The position numbers and the translations under genes are program-made. The notes beneath the pieces were generated by a model. It had not been told where the DNA came from and ran no database searches. It worked only from the letters and a program-made list of their open reading frames with translations. Positions 7,585-14,399 of a stretch of DNA of 37,249 nucleotides are shown one piece after another (the first letter of the stretch is position 1; every line of letters starts with the position of its first letter). Source of the DNA: an uncultured Pseudogracilibacillus sp. (GTDB taxonomy: Bacteria; Bacillota; Bacilli; Bacillales; Amphibacillaceae); NCBI GenBank assembly GCA_937974845.1, contig CALJVC010000109.1, positions 1 through 37,249 on the forward strand. The letters are read 5' to 3'.

Positions 7585-7740
7585 TTATTTTTTATGCAAT
7601 AAAACGAGAATCAAGCTAGCGATAGGTCCTAATAATAAAGATAATAAGAACCAGTATAGTCCTCTACGGTTTTTCCCCTGGGCAATTCCTGCATTTAGCA
7701 AAGCTAAAGTTCCCCAACCGACGACAAATTGCTCTTCCAT
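7585..7740 (-). CDS. Small membrane protein, 51 aa
   Basis: The ATG at 7740 is preceded by GAGGAGG eight bases upstream, and the frame ends with TAA at 7585. The sequence starts MEEQFVVGWGTLALLNAGIA. It then has a polar GKNRRGLYW turn and a hydrophobic helix (FLLSLLLGPIASLILVLL), ending HKK. This is two membrane segments joined by a basic loop. Similar GKxRxGxxWFLLxLLxGP proteins of 50-60 residues are widespread in bacteria and have no firm function. The initiation signals and layout make it a credible gene despite its size. It lies upstream of nadX on the same strand but 128 bp away, and may have its own promoter (TATAAT-like at about 7775-7785). Confidence 0.7.
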   Translation of the reverse strand: MEEQFVVGWGTLALLNAGIAQGKNRRGLYWFLLSLLLGPIASLILVLLHKK

Positions 7741-7861
7741 TCTTACGCCTCCTCATCGACGTCGTTATTCTTTTTTATTATATAGGATTCATTACTCCAT
7801 GCCTATATTCTTTTTTCCATGGCAAAATAACAGCAAACTATATAGAAAAAGAAACGGTGCT

Positions 7862-7890
7862 ATGACAAATAGATGGCCTTTTGCTATAAT
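7862..7890 (+). promoter_or_regulatory. Promoter of the thiamine operon
   Basis: ATGACA (7862-7867) and TATAAT (7885-7890) are separated by exactly 17 bp. The predicted start at about 7897 is just upstream of the TPP riboswitch. Confidence 0.65.
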
Positions 7891-7920
7891 AAAAACAACG
7901 AAAGAAAATCAAACCAAAGC

Positions 7921-8013
7921 ACTACTAGGGGTGCCGTTCTTTGGCTGAGAGGAACGTAGAAAGTTCCAACCCTTTTGAACCTGATCTAGTTCGTACTAGC
8001 GGAGGGAAGTAGT
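7921..8013 (+). ncRNA. TPP riboswitch (THI element)
   Basis: The conserved blocks are all visible: GGGGTGCC (from 7928), CTGAGAGG (about 7944-7951), ACCC followed by TTTTGAACCTGATC (about 7969-7985), then the arm GTTCGTACTAGC and GGAGGGAAGT. Closing stem P1 pairs ACTAC (7921-7925) with GTAGT (8009-8013). Binding of thiamine pyrophosphate is expected to switch off the thiD-thiM-thiE operon that follows. Confidence 0.95.
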
Positions 8014-8040
8014 ATTTACTCTATTGCTTCTCCTAGACGA

Positions 8041-8067
8041 ACCAGGTTCCTTATGAACTTGGTTTTT
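8041..8067 (+). terminator. Riboswitch-controlled attenuator terminator
   Basis: ACCAGGTTC (8041-8049) pairs with GAACTTGGT (8055-8063, one G-U pair) and is followed by TTTTT. It lies between the riboswitch and thiD. CGAACCAGG at its 5' side can also pair with CCTGATC / GTTCG inside the riboswitch (about 7980-7993), which gives a plausible antiterminator in the ligand-free state; this pairing is inferred. Confidence 0.8.
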
Positions 8068-8087
8068 ATCATTTAAGGAGGTAAATC

Positions 8088-8882
8088 ATGAAGCGAATTC
8101 CATGTGCATTGACGATTGCTGGTTCTGATTCATCAGGGGGGGCAGGTATTCAAGCTGATTTAAAAACATTCCAAGAGTTGCAAAGCTACGGAATGTCTGT
8201 CATTACATCTTTGACAGCCCAGAACACATTAGGGGTGCAAGATGTACACCATGTACCTTTATCCCATATTGAAGCTCAATTAGATTCGGTCTTTTCTGAT
8301 ATGCCGGTCCATGCGTTAAAAACCGGGATGATAGCCAATGCAGATATGATGGAAGTTATCCGTAAGAAAATTGAAGGTCGGGAAATCCCCTTCGTCCTAG
8401 ACCCGGTTATGGTAGCGACAAGTGGCGATGTCCTGATCAGTGATGAAGCAAGGGATTACTTACGGGACCACTTGCTTCCGTTAAGCACGGTCATCACGCC
8501 TAACTTGCCAGAAACAGAATATTTAACGGAAAAAAAGATTGAAGACTTCGACGATATGCAAGAGGCAGCTAAAATATTAGTACACGAATTCGGGGCAGGA
8601 AGCGCCTTAGTAAAAGGAGGGCATCTCACCCATGGGGAAGCGACCGACTTTTTATACGATGGTAAGGAAATGCATGAGATATCCGCTCGACGTATCGATA
8701 CGCCAAATACCCATGGTACAGGATGCACGTATGGTGCGGCGATTACGGCTTACTTAAGTCATGGCCTTCCTTTACTTGAAGCAGTTAAAAAGGCGAAGGA
8801 ATATGTAACAAAGGCGATCGAACATTCCTTAGATTTAGGTTCCGGAAGCGGTCCTACCTGTCATTGGGGAATCCGATTATGA
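8088..8882 (+). CDS. thiD: Hydroxymethylpyrimidine (phosphate) kinase
   Basis: 264 aa ribokinase-fold enzyme. It phosphorylates HMP to HMP-P and then to HMP-PP for thiamine synthesis. The N-terminal GSDSSGGAGIQADLKTF substrate-binding segment, the central LDPVMVATSG segment and the C-terminal anion-hole motif HGTGCTYG (catalytic D expected just before the GTGCT) are all present. The ATG at 8088 has AAGGAGG seven bases upstream. It is the first gene of the TPP-riboswitch operon and overlaps thiM by four bases (ATGA). The alternative pyridoxal-kinase activity known in some Bacillus ThiD-like proteins cannot be excluded, but the riboswitch and neighbours point to thiamine. Confidence 0.93.
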   Translation: MKRIPCALTIAGSDSSGGAGIQADLKTFQELQSYGMSVITSLTAQNTLGVQDVHHVPLSHIEAQLDSVFSDMPVHALKTGMIANADMMEVIRKKIEGREIPFVLDPVMVATSGDVLISDEARDYLRDHLLPLSTVITPNLPETEYLTEKKIEDFDDMQEAAKILVHEFGAGSALVKGGHLTHGEATDFLYDGKEMHEISARRIDTPNTHGTGCTYGAAITAYLSHGLPLLEAVKKAKEYVTKAIEHSLDLGSGSGPTCHWGIRL

Positions 8883-9625
8883 GAACCGTACAAAATACGA
8901 GGAAGGCCAATCCCCTCGTTCACCATATTACAAACGACGTCGTGATGAACTTTACTGCTAATGGGCTACTTAGCTTCGGCGCTTCACCGATTATGGCTAG
9001 TGATCCTCAAGAAGTCGCTGAAATTACTAGCCTGGCCGATGGACTGTTATTAAATATCGGTACGTTAAAGGAAGACGAGCTCGAAGCGATGGTACTCGCC
9101 GGCAGGACGGCTAATGAAAAAGGAATCCCTGTCGTCCTTGATCCGGTCGGAGTCGCCGTCTCGAAGTTCCGGGGGCATGCAATCGATCGACTTTTTAGTG
9201 AAATATCGGTCCAAGCTATTAAAGGAAATGCCGGTGAAATCGCCCATTTAGCCAATGTTCCCTGGGAAATGCGCGGGGTCGACTCGGCAGACGGTGAATT
9301 AGGGGAACTGGAAACGATCGCCAAATATGTTGCGAAAAAATTCGCCTGTATCGTTATCCTCACTGGAGAGATAGATTTAATCACAGATGGTACAACAATG
9401 TATCAAAACGATGCCGGTCATGAATGGTTGACGAAGGTGACAGGAGCGGGATGTTTGCTCGGCTCTATTGTCACCGCTTGTCTCGCTGCTAATTCCAATG
9501 CCGTAGAAGTTGCTTACGAAGCGGTGCGTTTTTATGGGTTATCTGCTGAACGAGCCGCTAGCAAGGAAACAGTATCTGGTCCAGGTAGCTTTGCACAAGC
9601 TTTTTTAGATGAATTACATAGATAA
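8879..9625 (+). CDS. thiM: Hydroxyethylthiazole kinase
   Basis: About 248 aa. It phosphorylates the thiazole alcohol (salvage) to give THZ-P. The substrate segment NPLVHHITNDVVMNFTANGLLSFGASPIM is at the N-terminus, LDPVGVAVSKFR is central, and the active-site VTGAGCLLGS with its Cys is C-terminal. I chose the ATG at 8879, which overlaps the thiD stop as ATGA and has GGGGA upstream. A TTG 15 bases earlier would add five residues but is less likely. Its pairing with thiD and thiE, with no thiC, thiG, thiS or thiO here, marks this operon as the salvage and coupling branch. Confidence 0.93.
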   Translation: MRTVQNTRKANPLVHHITNDVVMNFTANGLLSFGASPIMASDPQEVAEITSLADGLLLNIGTLKEDELEAMVLAGRTANEKGIPVVLDPVGVAVSKFRGHAIDRLFSEISVQAIKGNAGEIAHLANVPWEMRGVDSADGELGELETIAKYVAKKFACIVILTGEIDLITDGTTMYQNDAGHEWLTKVTGAGCLLGSIVTACLAANSNAVEVAYEAVRFYGLSAERAASKETVSGPGSFAQAFLDELHR

Positions 9626-9637
9626 GGTTGGGTTAAT

Positions 9638-10258
9638 ATGAAAATCAAGCCTATGTTACGAAAATATTTCATTATGGGAAGTCAAAATTGTAATGGAAAG
9701 TCACCAGAATATATTTTAGAAGAGGCAATCAAAGCGGGTATTACGATGTTTCAATTCCGTGAAAAAGGCACCGGCGCACTCAAAGGGGAAGAAAAAGTTG
9801 AACTCGGGAAACGTTTACGAAAACTATGCCGGGAACATGCTATCCCCTTTGTCGTTAACGATGATGTGGAGTTAGTCGAACGCCTCGATGCAGACGGTCT
9901 TCATGTCGGTCAAGAGGATGCGCCGGTCGAGGAGCTACGCGAACAATTTCCTAACCTTTTGCTAGGTCTTTCAATATCTAATGAGGAGGAGTTAGCAAAA
10001 AGCAATATTCAGCTCGTCGACTATGTTGGCGCTGGTCCTGTCTTTTCTACAAGAACAAAGGAAGATGCTAAGGAAGCGGTAGGAATCGATTGGATTCAAA
10101 ACTTGCGTTCTAAACATCCGACCCTCCCAATCGTCGGTATCGGTGGTATTAATGAAAGTAATGCTTCGCAAGTGTTAGAGGCCGGAGCCGATGGTGTCGC
10201 CGTTATCTCCGCCATTACCGCAGCGGATGACATTGCCAATACTGTAAAAAAACTTTAA
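9638..10258 (+). CDS. thiE: Thiamine-phosphate synthase
   Basis: 206 aa TIM-barrel enzyme. It joins HMP-PP with THZ-P to give thiamine phosphate. Family motifs in order: FQFREKGTG (diphosphate binding), VNDDVELVERLDADGLHVGQED, LGLSISN, YVGAGPVFSTRTKEDA, and the phosphate-binding IGGIN followed by GADGVAVISAI. It starts 12 bp after thiM, and completes a kinase-kinase-coupling set under one riboswitch. Confidence 0.93.
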   Translation: MKIKPMLRKYFIMGSQNCNGKSPEYILEEAIKAGITMFQFREKGTGALKGEEKVELGKRLRKLCREHAIPFVVNDDVELVERLDADGLHVGQEDAPVEELREQFPNLLLGLSISNEEELAKSNIQLVDYVGAGPVFSTRTKEDAKEAVGIDWIQNLRSKHPTLPIVGIGGINESNASQVLEAGADGVAVISAITAADDIANTVKKL

Positions 10259-10262
10259 AAAG

Positions 10263-10296
10263 AGCGGGAACCAACCCATTAGGAATGGTTCCCGCT
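10263..10296. terminator. Terminator between convergent thiE and deoC
   Basis: AGCGGGAACCA (10263-10273) pairs perfectly with TGGTTCCCGCT (10286-10296). On the minus strand it is followed by CTTTTT, so it ends the deoC transcript well. On the plus strand the tail is only ATCCTTTCC, so thiE termination here is weaker. Confidence 0.8.
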
Positions 10297-10315
10297 TATC
10301 CTTTCCTCTCCTCTT

Positions 10316-10966
10316 CTATTCTGTCACAAGGGCAAGGCTCGCACTAGCACCGATTCGGCTCGCCCCCGCTTCAAGCATCGCTTCGGCATCTGCACGTGTT
10401 CGGATTCCTCCGGAGGCCTTCACTCCAAGCTCTTCACCAACGACCTTTCGCATGAGCGCCACATCTTCTACCGTCGCTCCTTTCGGCCCAAAACCTGTCG
10501 ATGTTTTCACATAATGGGCGCCAGCATCCTTGGCTAATTGACAAGCTAGCTTCTTCTCCTCTTCAGTTAAATAAGCCGTTTCTATAATTACTTTAACCAA
10601 GGCCTGATCTTGAACGGCTGTGACTACTTCGGCAATGTCTTGTAGGACGGTATCCTTATTTCCTGACTTTAATGCTCCTAGATTAATGACCATATCTATT
10701 TCCGTCGCCCCTAGTTTTACCGCCTCCACCGCCTCAGTTACTTTCACCTTCGTCGTCGTAGCCCCTAAGGGAAAGCCGATAACCGTAGCGACTTGTACCT
10801 CTGTTTCCTTTAATTGCTCCACTGCCGTACCTACCCAAAAGGGATGGACACAAACCGCTTGAAAGTGATAAATTTTGGCTTCTTCACACAATTTGACGAT
10901 TTCCTCTCGTGTCGCCGTCGGACGTAATAAAGTATGATCGATATATGATGCTAATGACTCTGCCAA
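10316..10966 (-). CDS. deoC: Deoxyribose-phosphate aldolase
   Basis: About 216 aa TIM barrel. It cleaves deoxyribose 5-phosphate to acetaldehyde and glyceraldehyde 3-phosphate in deoxynucleoside breakdown. The family start YIDHTLLRPTATREEI is followed by EIDMVINLGALKSG (active-site Asp), HYVKTSTGFGPKGAT (Schiff-base Lys) and VKASGGIRT (second Lys). I chose TTG at 10966 because AAGGAG lies at the right distance and the length fits the family. An ATG at 11023 would add 19 residues without a ribosome binding site. No pdp, drm or nupC neighbour is present, so it stands alone. Confidence 0.88.
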   Translation of the reverse strand: MAESLASYIDHTLLRPTATREEIVKLCEEAKIYHFQAVCVHPFWVGTAVEQLKETEVQVATVIGFPLGATTTKVKVTEAVEAVKLGATEIDMVINLGALKSGNKDTVLQDIAEVVTAVQDQALVKVIIETAYLTEEEKKLACQLAKDAGAHYVKTSTGFGPKGATVEDVALMRKVVGEELGVKASGGIRTRADAEAMLEAGASRIGASASLALVTE

Positions 10967-11040
10967 GGCTATCGCTCCTTTTCTTGTACTAATATATTTA
11001 TAGTGTAAAGGAAAGCTAAGCATCCGACAACTTAACTTTC

Positions 11041-11069
11041 TTGCTCATTTACCTAGCTAACCGTATGAT
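11041..11069 (+). promoter_or_regulatory. Promoter of the two-component system
   Basis: TTGCTC (11041-11046) and TATGAT (11064-11069) with a 17-bp spacer, 35 bp before the ATG of the response regulator. Confidence 0.5.
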
Positions 11070-11103
11070 AAAGACAAGAAAAAATGAAAAAGAGGTTGGA
11101 AAG

Positions 11104-11775
11104 ATGAATACCATTTTGGTTGTCGATGATGAAGTAGAAATCGTCCATCTAGTTAGCTCGACCTTAGCTAAATTTCATTATCGTATTTTAAAGGCGACAA
11201 ATGGCAAGGAGGCCCTCGCCCTCATGGAAGAGGAATTTCCTGATCTTGCTATCGTCGATATTATGATGCCTGAAATAGATGGCATTCGTTTAACGAAGTA
11301 TTTACGGGAAATGGAGATTCCGGTTCTCTTACTAACAGCAAAAGGAACTCTAGAAGATAAAAAAGAAGGCTTTTTAGCCGGTGCCGATGACTACGTCGTC
11401 AAACCCTTCGAACCTGAGGAGCTCGTCTTTCGGGTTCGGGCGATTTTACGTCGCTATGATAAGGCCGTCGATGCGAGGATTACGGTAGGAGAAGTACGAA
11501 TCGAACAAAAAAGCTACGAAGTTCATATTAACGATCATACCTTGCTCCTTCCTTTAAAGGAGTTTGAGCTTCTCTCCGTTCTCGCCTCTAGGCCGAACGT
11601 TGTTTTTAGTCGGGAACAATTGATTGAACGAATATGGGGATATGATTTTACAGGTGATAGCCAAACGGTCAACGTCCATATTAAACGCCTACGGGAAAAA
11701 ATTACTCCCTTAACTGATTCCATTCAAATCCAAACCGTCCGCGGTGTCGGATACAAATTGGAGGTTTGTGATTAG
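11104..11775 (+). CDS. OmpR/PhoB-family response regulator (HssR-like)
   Basis: 223 aa. The receiver has D8, D9, phospho-acceptor D52 (IVDIMMP), the switch Thr in LLTAKG and Lys in VVKPF. The C-terminal winged helix has ELLSVLASRPNVVFSREQLIERIWGYDF and ends in VRGVGYKLEV. The ATG at 11104 follows GAGGTTGGAAAG; earlier in-frame codons lack a site. It overlaps the kinase gene by one base. Three 11-bp-spaced TCATCTT repeats downstream of the kinase gene resemble the HssR and YclJ direct-repeat operators I recall from Staphylococcus and Bacillus, and are its likely binding site. The HssR-like label rests on the kinase H-box and that operator and is not certain. Confidence 0.85.
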   Translation: MNTILVVDDEVEIVHLVSSTLAKFHYRILKATNGKEALALMEEEFPDLAIVDIMMPEIDGIRLTKYLREMEIPVLLLTAKGTLEDKKEGFLAGADDYVVKPFEPEELVFRVRAILRRYDKAVDARITVGEVRIEQKSYEVHINDHTLLLPLKEFELLSVLASRPNVVFSREQLIERIWGYDFTGDSQTVNVHIKRLREKITPLTDSIQIQTVRGVGYKLEVCD

Positions 11776-13160
11776 TGCGTTCTTTATATGGTAAATTTCT
11801 ACTCTTCACACTACTGACGATGGTTGGAAGTGCCTTAATTGCCTTTTTAGCGGTCAATACTCTCTACCACCAGCTACTTAAAGGAGAAAACGATGCGAAG
11901 AACATGGCTATCCTGCAAGAAATTACTAGCTATATCGAAAGGCATCCGAACATAGACTTGGAAGATTTTTTACAGACTCAAGCCGATGTAGGCTATAAAT
12001 TAGTTCTTTCATATCGTTCAGGAAGTCAGCTGATAACCGAGAGATACGGAGATGCCTTTCGGGAAGAGAACTTAGCTAACGAAGTTATTCAGGACGTGAT
12101 CGACGGAAAGGCCTATCATGGTATGCGGGATTTACCGAAGGAAACCTTTGTTACTGGTTTTTTCGCCGATGAACTCGCTAATAGTGTCGGTACCTCCTTC
12201 ACACTCCAAGGTCAAACCTATGCTCTTTTTCTACGGCCAAATATCAAGCTTCTATTTACCGAGGTTCATTTTTTACTCGGTGGATTGCTCCTAGGAATGG
12301 GGCTCCTTAGCTTACTCGCGATGCTATTTGTCGCTCACCGATTAATTACACCCTTACGGCAGTTGACCATAGCAACAAAGGATATCGGAAAAGGCGACTA
12401 TAAAGTTCATTTTCCGAAAAAAAGTCGGGATGAAGTCGGTGAGCTTGCCCAATCCTTTGAAACGATGGCAAAAGAGTTAGAGCGGGCAGAGAAGAGACAA
12501 AAGCGTTTTATTACCGACGTGTCCCATGATTTACAAACACCTTTGCAACAGATGAAAGGTTATGCAAAACTCTTACAAGAAGAAAAGGTTACAGAAAAGG
12601 AACAGGCCTATTATTTATCCATTATCGAAAGGGAGAGCGACCGGCTATCGAGCCTTTCCCGCCAGCTCCTAACCTTAACCTCCCTCGATATTTCTCAGGA
12701 CACTTTAGACAAACAACCTTTCCGTCTCGATAAGCAGTTAAAGGCTATAATCGAGCGATTCCGTTGGCAAATAGAGGAGCGGGAACAAACTATTATCGCC
12801 AAGGTACCAGAAGTCTCAATCCTTGCCCACGAAGGGTTCTTAGAACAACTTTGGGAAAACTTACTCTCTAATGCGATCAAATACTCCCCTGACGGTAGCA
12901 GTCTTTTTTTACAGCTTCAAGAAAAGGAAGACCAGGTGGAATTTATTCTAAAAGACGAAGGGGAAGGAATCGATTCCGAAGCACTTCCATTTATCTTCGA
13001 TCGTTTCTATCGAGCTGACCGATCGAGACAGCAAAAAATTAAAGGGACCGGTCTCGGTTTAGCTATTGCTAAACAAATCGTCGACCTGCATAATGGAAAG
13101 ATCGATTTGAGAAGTGACGTAGGAAAAGGAACGACCGTAAAGGTCATCCTACCGAAATAA
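11775..13160 (+). CDS. Sensor histidine kinase (HssS-like)
   Basis: 461 aa. TM1 at about 8-30, an extracytoplasmic sensor of about 135 residues, TM2 at about 166-187, HAMP (about 188-240), HisKA with H251 and an HATPase domain. The latter shows N-box LWENLLSNAIKYSPDG, G1 DEGEGID, F-box FIFDRFYRAD and G2 GTGLGLAIAK. The H-box reads VSHDLQTPLQQMKGYAKLL, with Gln where most kinases have Arg. From memory this is a feature shared with the haem-sensing kinase HssS (VSHDFQSPL). The start is GTG at 11775, one base inside the stop of the regulator gene, with GGAGG upstream. Its signal is unproven; haem or another membrane-active stress is a reasonable hypothesis. Confidence 0.85.
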   Translation: MRSLYGKFLLFTLLTMVGSALIAFLAVNTLYHQLLKGENDAKNMAILQEITSYIERHPNIDLEDFLQTQADVGYKLVLSYRSGSQLITERYGDAFREENLANEVIQDVIDGKAYHGMRDLPKETFVTGFFADELANSVGTSFTLQGQTYALFLRPNIKLLFTEVHFLLGGLLLGMGLLSLLAMLFVAHRLITPLRQLTIATKDIGKGDYKVHFPKKSRDEVGELAQSFETMAKELERAEKRQKRFITDVSHDLQTPLQQMKGYAKLLQEEKVTEKEQAYYLSIIERESDRLSSLSRQLLTLTSLDISQDTLDKQPFRLDKQLKAIIERFRWQIEEREQTIIAKVPEVSILAHEGFLEQLWENLLSNAIKYSPDGSSLFLQLQEKEDQVEFILKDEGEGIDSEALPFIFDRFYRADRSRQQKIKGTGLGLAIAKQIVDLHNGKIDLRSDVGKGTTVKVILPK

Positions 13161-13168
13161 TACTTCTG

Positions 13169-13210
13169 TCATCTTTTATTCATCTTCCGTTCATCTTTCT
13201 TCTCTACAAT
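13169..13210 (+). promoter_or_regulatory. Triple 11-bp direct repeat operator and -10 element
   Basis: TCATCTT occurs at 13169, 13180 and 13191, exactly 11 bp apart, starting 8 bp after the kinase stop codon. A TACAAT -10 lies at 13205-13210 and there is no good -35, as expected for a promoter activated by an OmpR-family regulator. GTTCATCTT (13189-13197) differs at one base from the GTTCATATT unit of the HssR direct repeat as I recall it. Confidence 0.65.
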
Positions 13211-13241
13211 CGTAGATGTAGACAACAAAGGAGGAAGAAAG

Positions 13242-13631
13242 ATGGAAACGGTTTGGAGTACTCGTCTCGTTCGTTTTGCAGCAATTTTCGGTGTAGTGGG
13301 GACCATTTTAGGGGCACATATGGCGGGTGCAGGCTCCTTTGCCTTCCGTCCTGTCCACGCCCACGTATTAGTTGTAGGATGGCTCTCCCTCTTTGCTTGG
13401 GGCATATACTACCGCGCCTTTAAAGTAAAAGCTTCAAAGCTAGTGTCTTTTCAAGGATGGACCGGAGTAATCGGAGCAACCGGATTAACCGTTGGTCTGT
13501 GGATGCAATATTTACAGCCCTTCGGTGATTTAAAAGCTTTAAATTTGGCTGTATATATCGGTGGCGGAACCGTATTACTCATTAGCTTTGTACTATTTTT
13601 ACTCATCACTTTCCAAAAGGAAAATAAATAA
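13242..13631 (+). CDS. Four-helix membrane protein with HAH motif, target of the upstream two-component system
   Basis: 129 aa. Hydrophobic segments lie at about 9-28, 38-58, 70-90 and 102-123. Three histidines are near the outer or inner ends of the first two helices: H26 (LGAHMAG), and H39 with H41 (RPVHAHVLVVGWLSLFAWGIYYR). The HAHV-LxGW-YYR pattern recalls the haem-ligand helix of cytochrome oxidase subunit I / CcoN-like proteins and small related membrane proteins of unknown role. Haem binding is therefore possible but not shown. The ATG at 13242 has AAAGGAGG nine bases upstream. It is the only gene between the triple-repeat operator and the strong terminator, so it is probably the main output of the two-component system. 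Confidence 0.75.
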   Translation: METVWSTRLVRFAAIFGVVGTILGAHMAGAGSFAFRPVHAHVLVVGWLSLFAWGIYYRAFKVKASKLVSFQGWTGVIGATGLTVGLWMQYLQPFGDLKALNLAVYIGGGTVLLISFVLFLLITFQKENK

Positions 13632-13658
13632 ACGAACCACTCTTTTCTATACCCAAAG

Positions 13659-13718
13659 AAAAAGTGGCCGAACTAGACATCGACCTATCGATGGCAAAAC
13701 TTGTTCGGCCACTTTTTT
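13659..13718. terminator. Strong bidirectional terminator
   Basis: AAAGTGGCCGAAC (13661-13673) pairs with GTTCGGCCACTTT (13703-13715), with an inner CATCGA/CGATG arm and a T6 run. An A-run on the 5' side would serve the other strand. It ends the two-component system and membrane-protein unit. Confidence 0.9.
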
Positions 13719-13773
13719 CTTTAGAAACGCTGTGGTAAAATAAATAAAACAACTTGGTATACGGGGTGATTAC

Positions 13774-14325
13774 TTGTTTTCTTTTTCGATTGACGAGGAT
13801 CTATCTTTACGAATGTTTACAGAACAGGATACCGAAGAGCTTTACTTACTTACGGTAGGGTCACGGGACCATCTACGAAAATGGCTCAGTTGGTTAGACG
13901 ATTTCTACTCTCTAGAACATAGCCTACGATATATTCGTCGCTCCTTCGAAAGCTTCGCTTCCCTCGGTGGCTTCCCAACAAGCTTCGCCATTGTATACCA
14001 GGGAAAGATCGCTGGAACAATCGGCTTCAATCACGTAAGCGAAATACATCGAAATGCCTCCATCGGTTATTGGCTCGGCAAACCTTATGAAGGAAAGGGA
14101 ATTATGTCCCGCTCCTTTCCAGTCGTTGTCGACTACGGCTTCCACCGTCTAAACCTCCACCGTATTGAAGTACGAGTCGCGACAGAAAATTCCCGGAGTC
14201 GGGCGATTCCAGAACGCTTCGGCTTTACACAGGAAGGAATTTTACGTGAAGCTGAAAAACTAGGTAATCGCTATGTCGACCATGTCCTTTATAGCATGTT
14301 GGCAAAGGAATGGCAAAAAACCTAG
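13774..14325 (+). CDS. GNAT-family N-acetyltransferase (RimJ/RimL type)
   Basis: 183 aa. It has the N-terminal strand LSLRMFTEQDTEELYLL, core strands (TSFAIVYQGKIAGTIGFNHV, NASIGYWLGKPYEGKGI with the acetyl-CoA pyrophosphate loop), then NLHRIEVRVATENSRSRAIPERFGFTQEGILREAE. This is the arrangement of RimJ/RimL enzymes that acetylate ribosomal-protein N-termini and of YdaF-like relatives. The loop reads YEGKGI, and the SRAIPERFGF segment replaces the usual SRAVAEKLGF. The start is TTG at 13774 with GGGGTGAT upstream. It is monocistronic between two terminators. The substrate cannot be told from sequence. Confidence 0.85.
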   Translation: MFSFSIDEDLSLRMFTEQDTEELYLLTVGSRDHLRKWLSWLDDFYSLEHSLRYIRRSFESFASLGGFPTSFAIVYQGKIAGTIGFNHVSEIHRNASIGYWLGKPYEGKGIMSRSFPVVVDYGFHRLNLHRIEVRVATENSRSRAIPERFGFTQEGILREAEKLGNRYVDHVLYSMLAKEWQKT

Positions 14326-14355
14326 TTGATTCGCCTGATTTCCCTCGAAAGAAAA

Positions 14356-14388
14356 CCCCTAAAAGAAGGGCAATCCTTCTTTTAGGGG
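14356..14388. terminator. Terminator between convergent GNAT and squalene-synthase-like genes
   Basis: A 14-bp perfect stem, CCCCTAAAAGAAGG (14356-14369) with 14375-14388 and a 5-nt loop. On the minus strand it is followed by TTTTCTTT, 12 bp past the stop of the squalene/phytoene synthase-like gene. Confidence 0.85.
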
Positions 14389-14399
14389 AATAGCTTATA

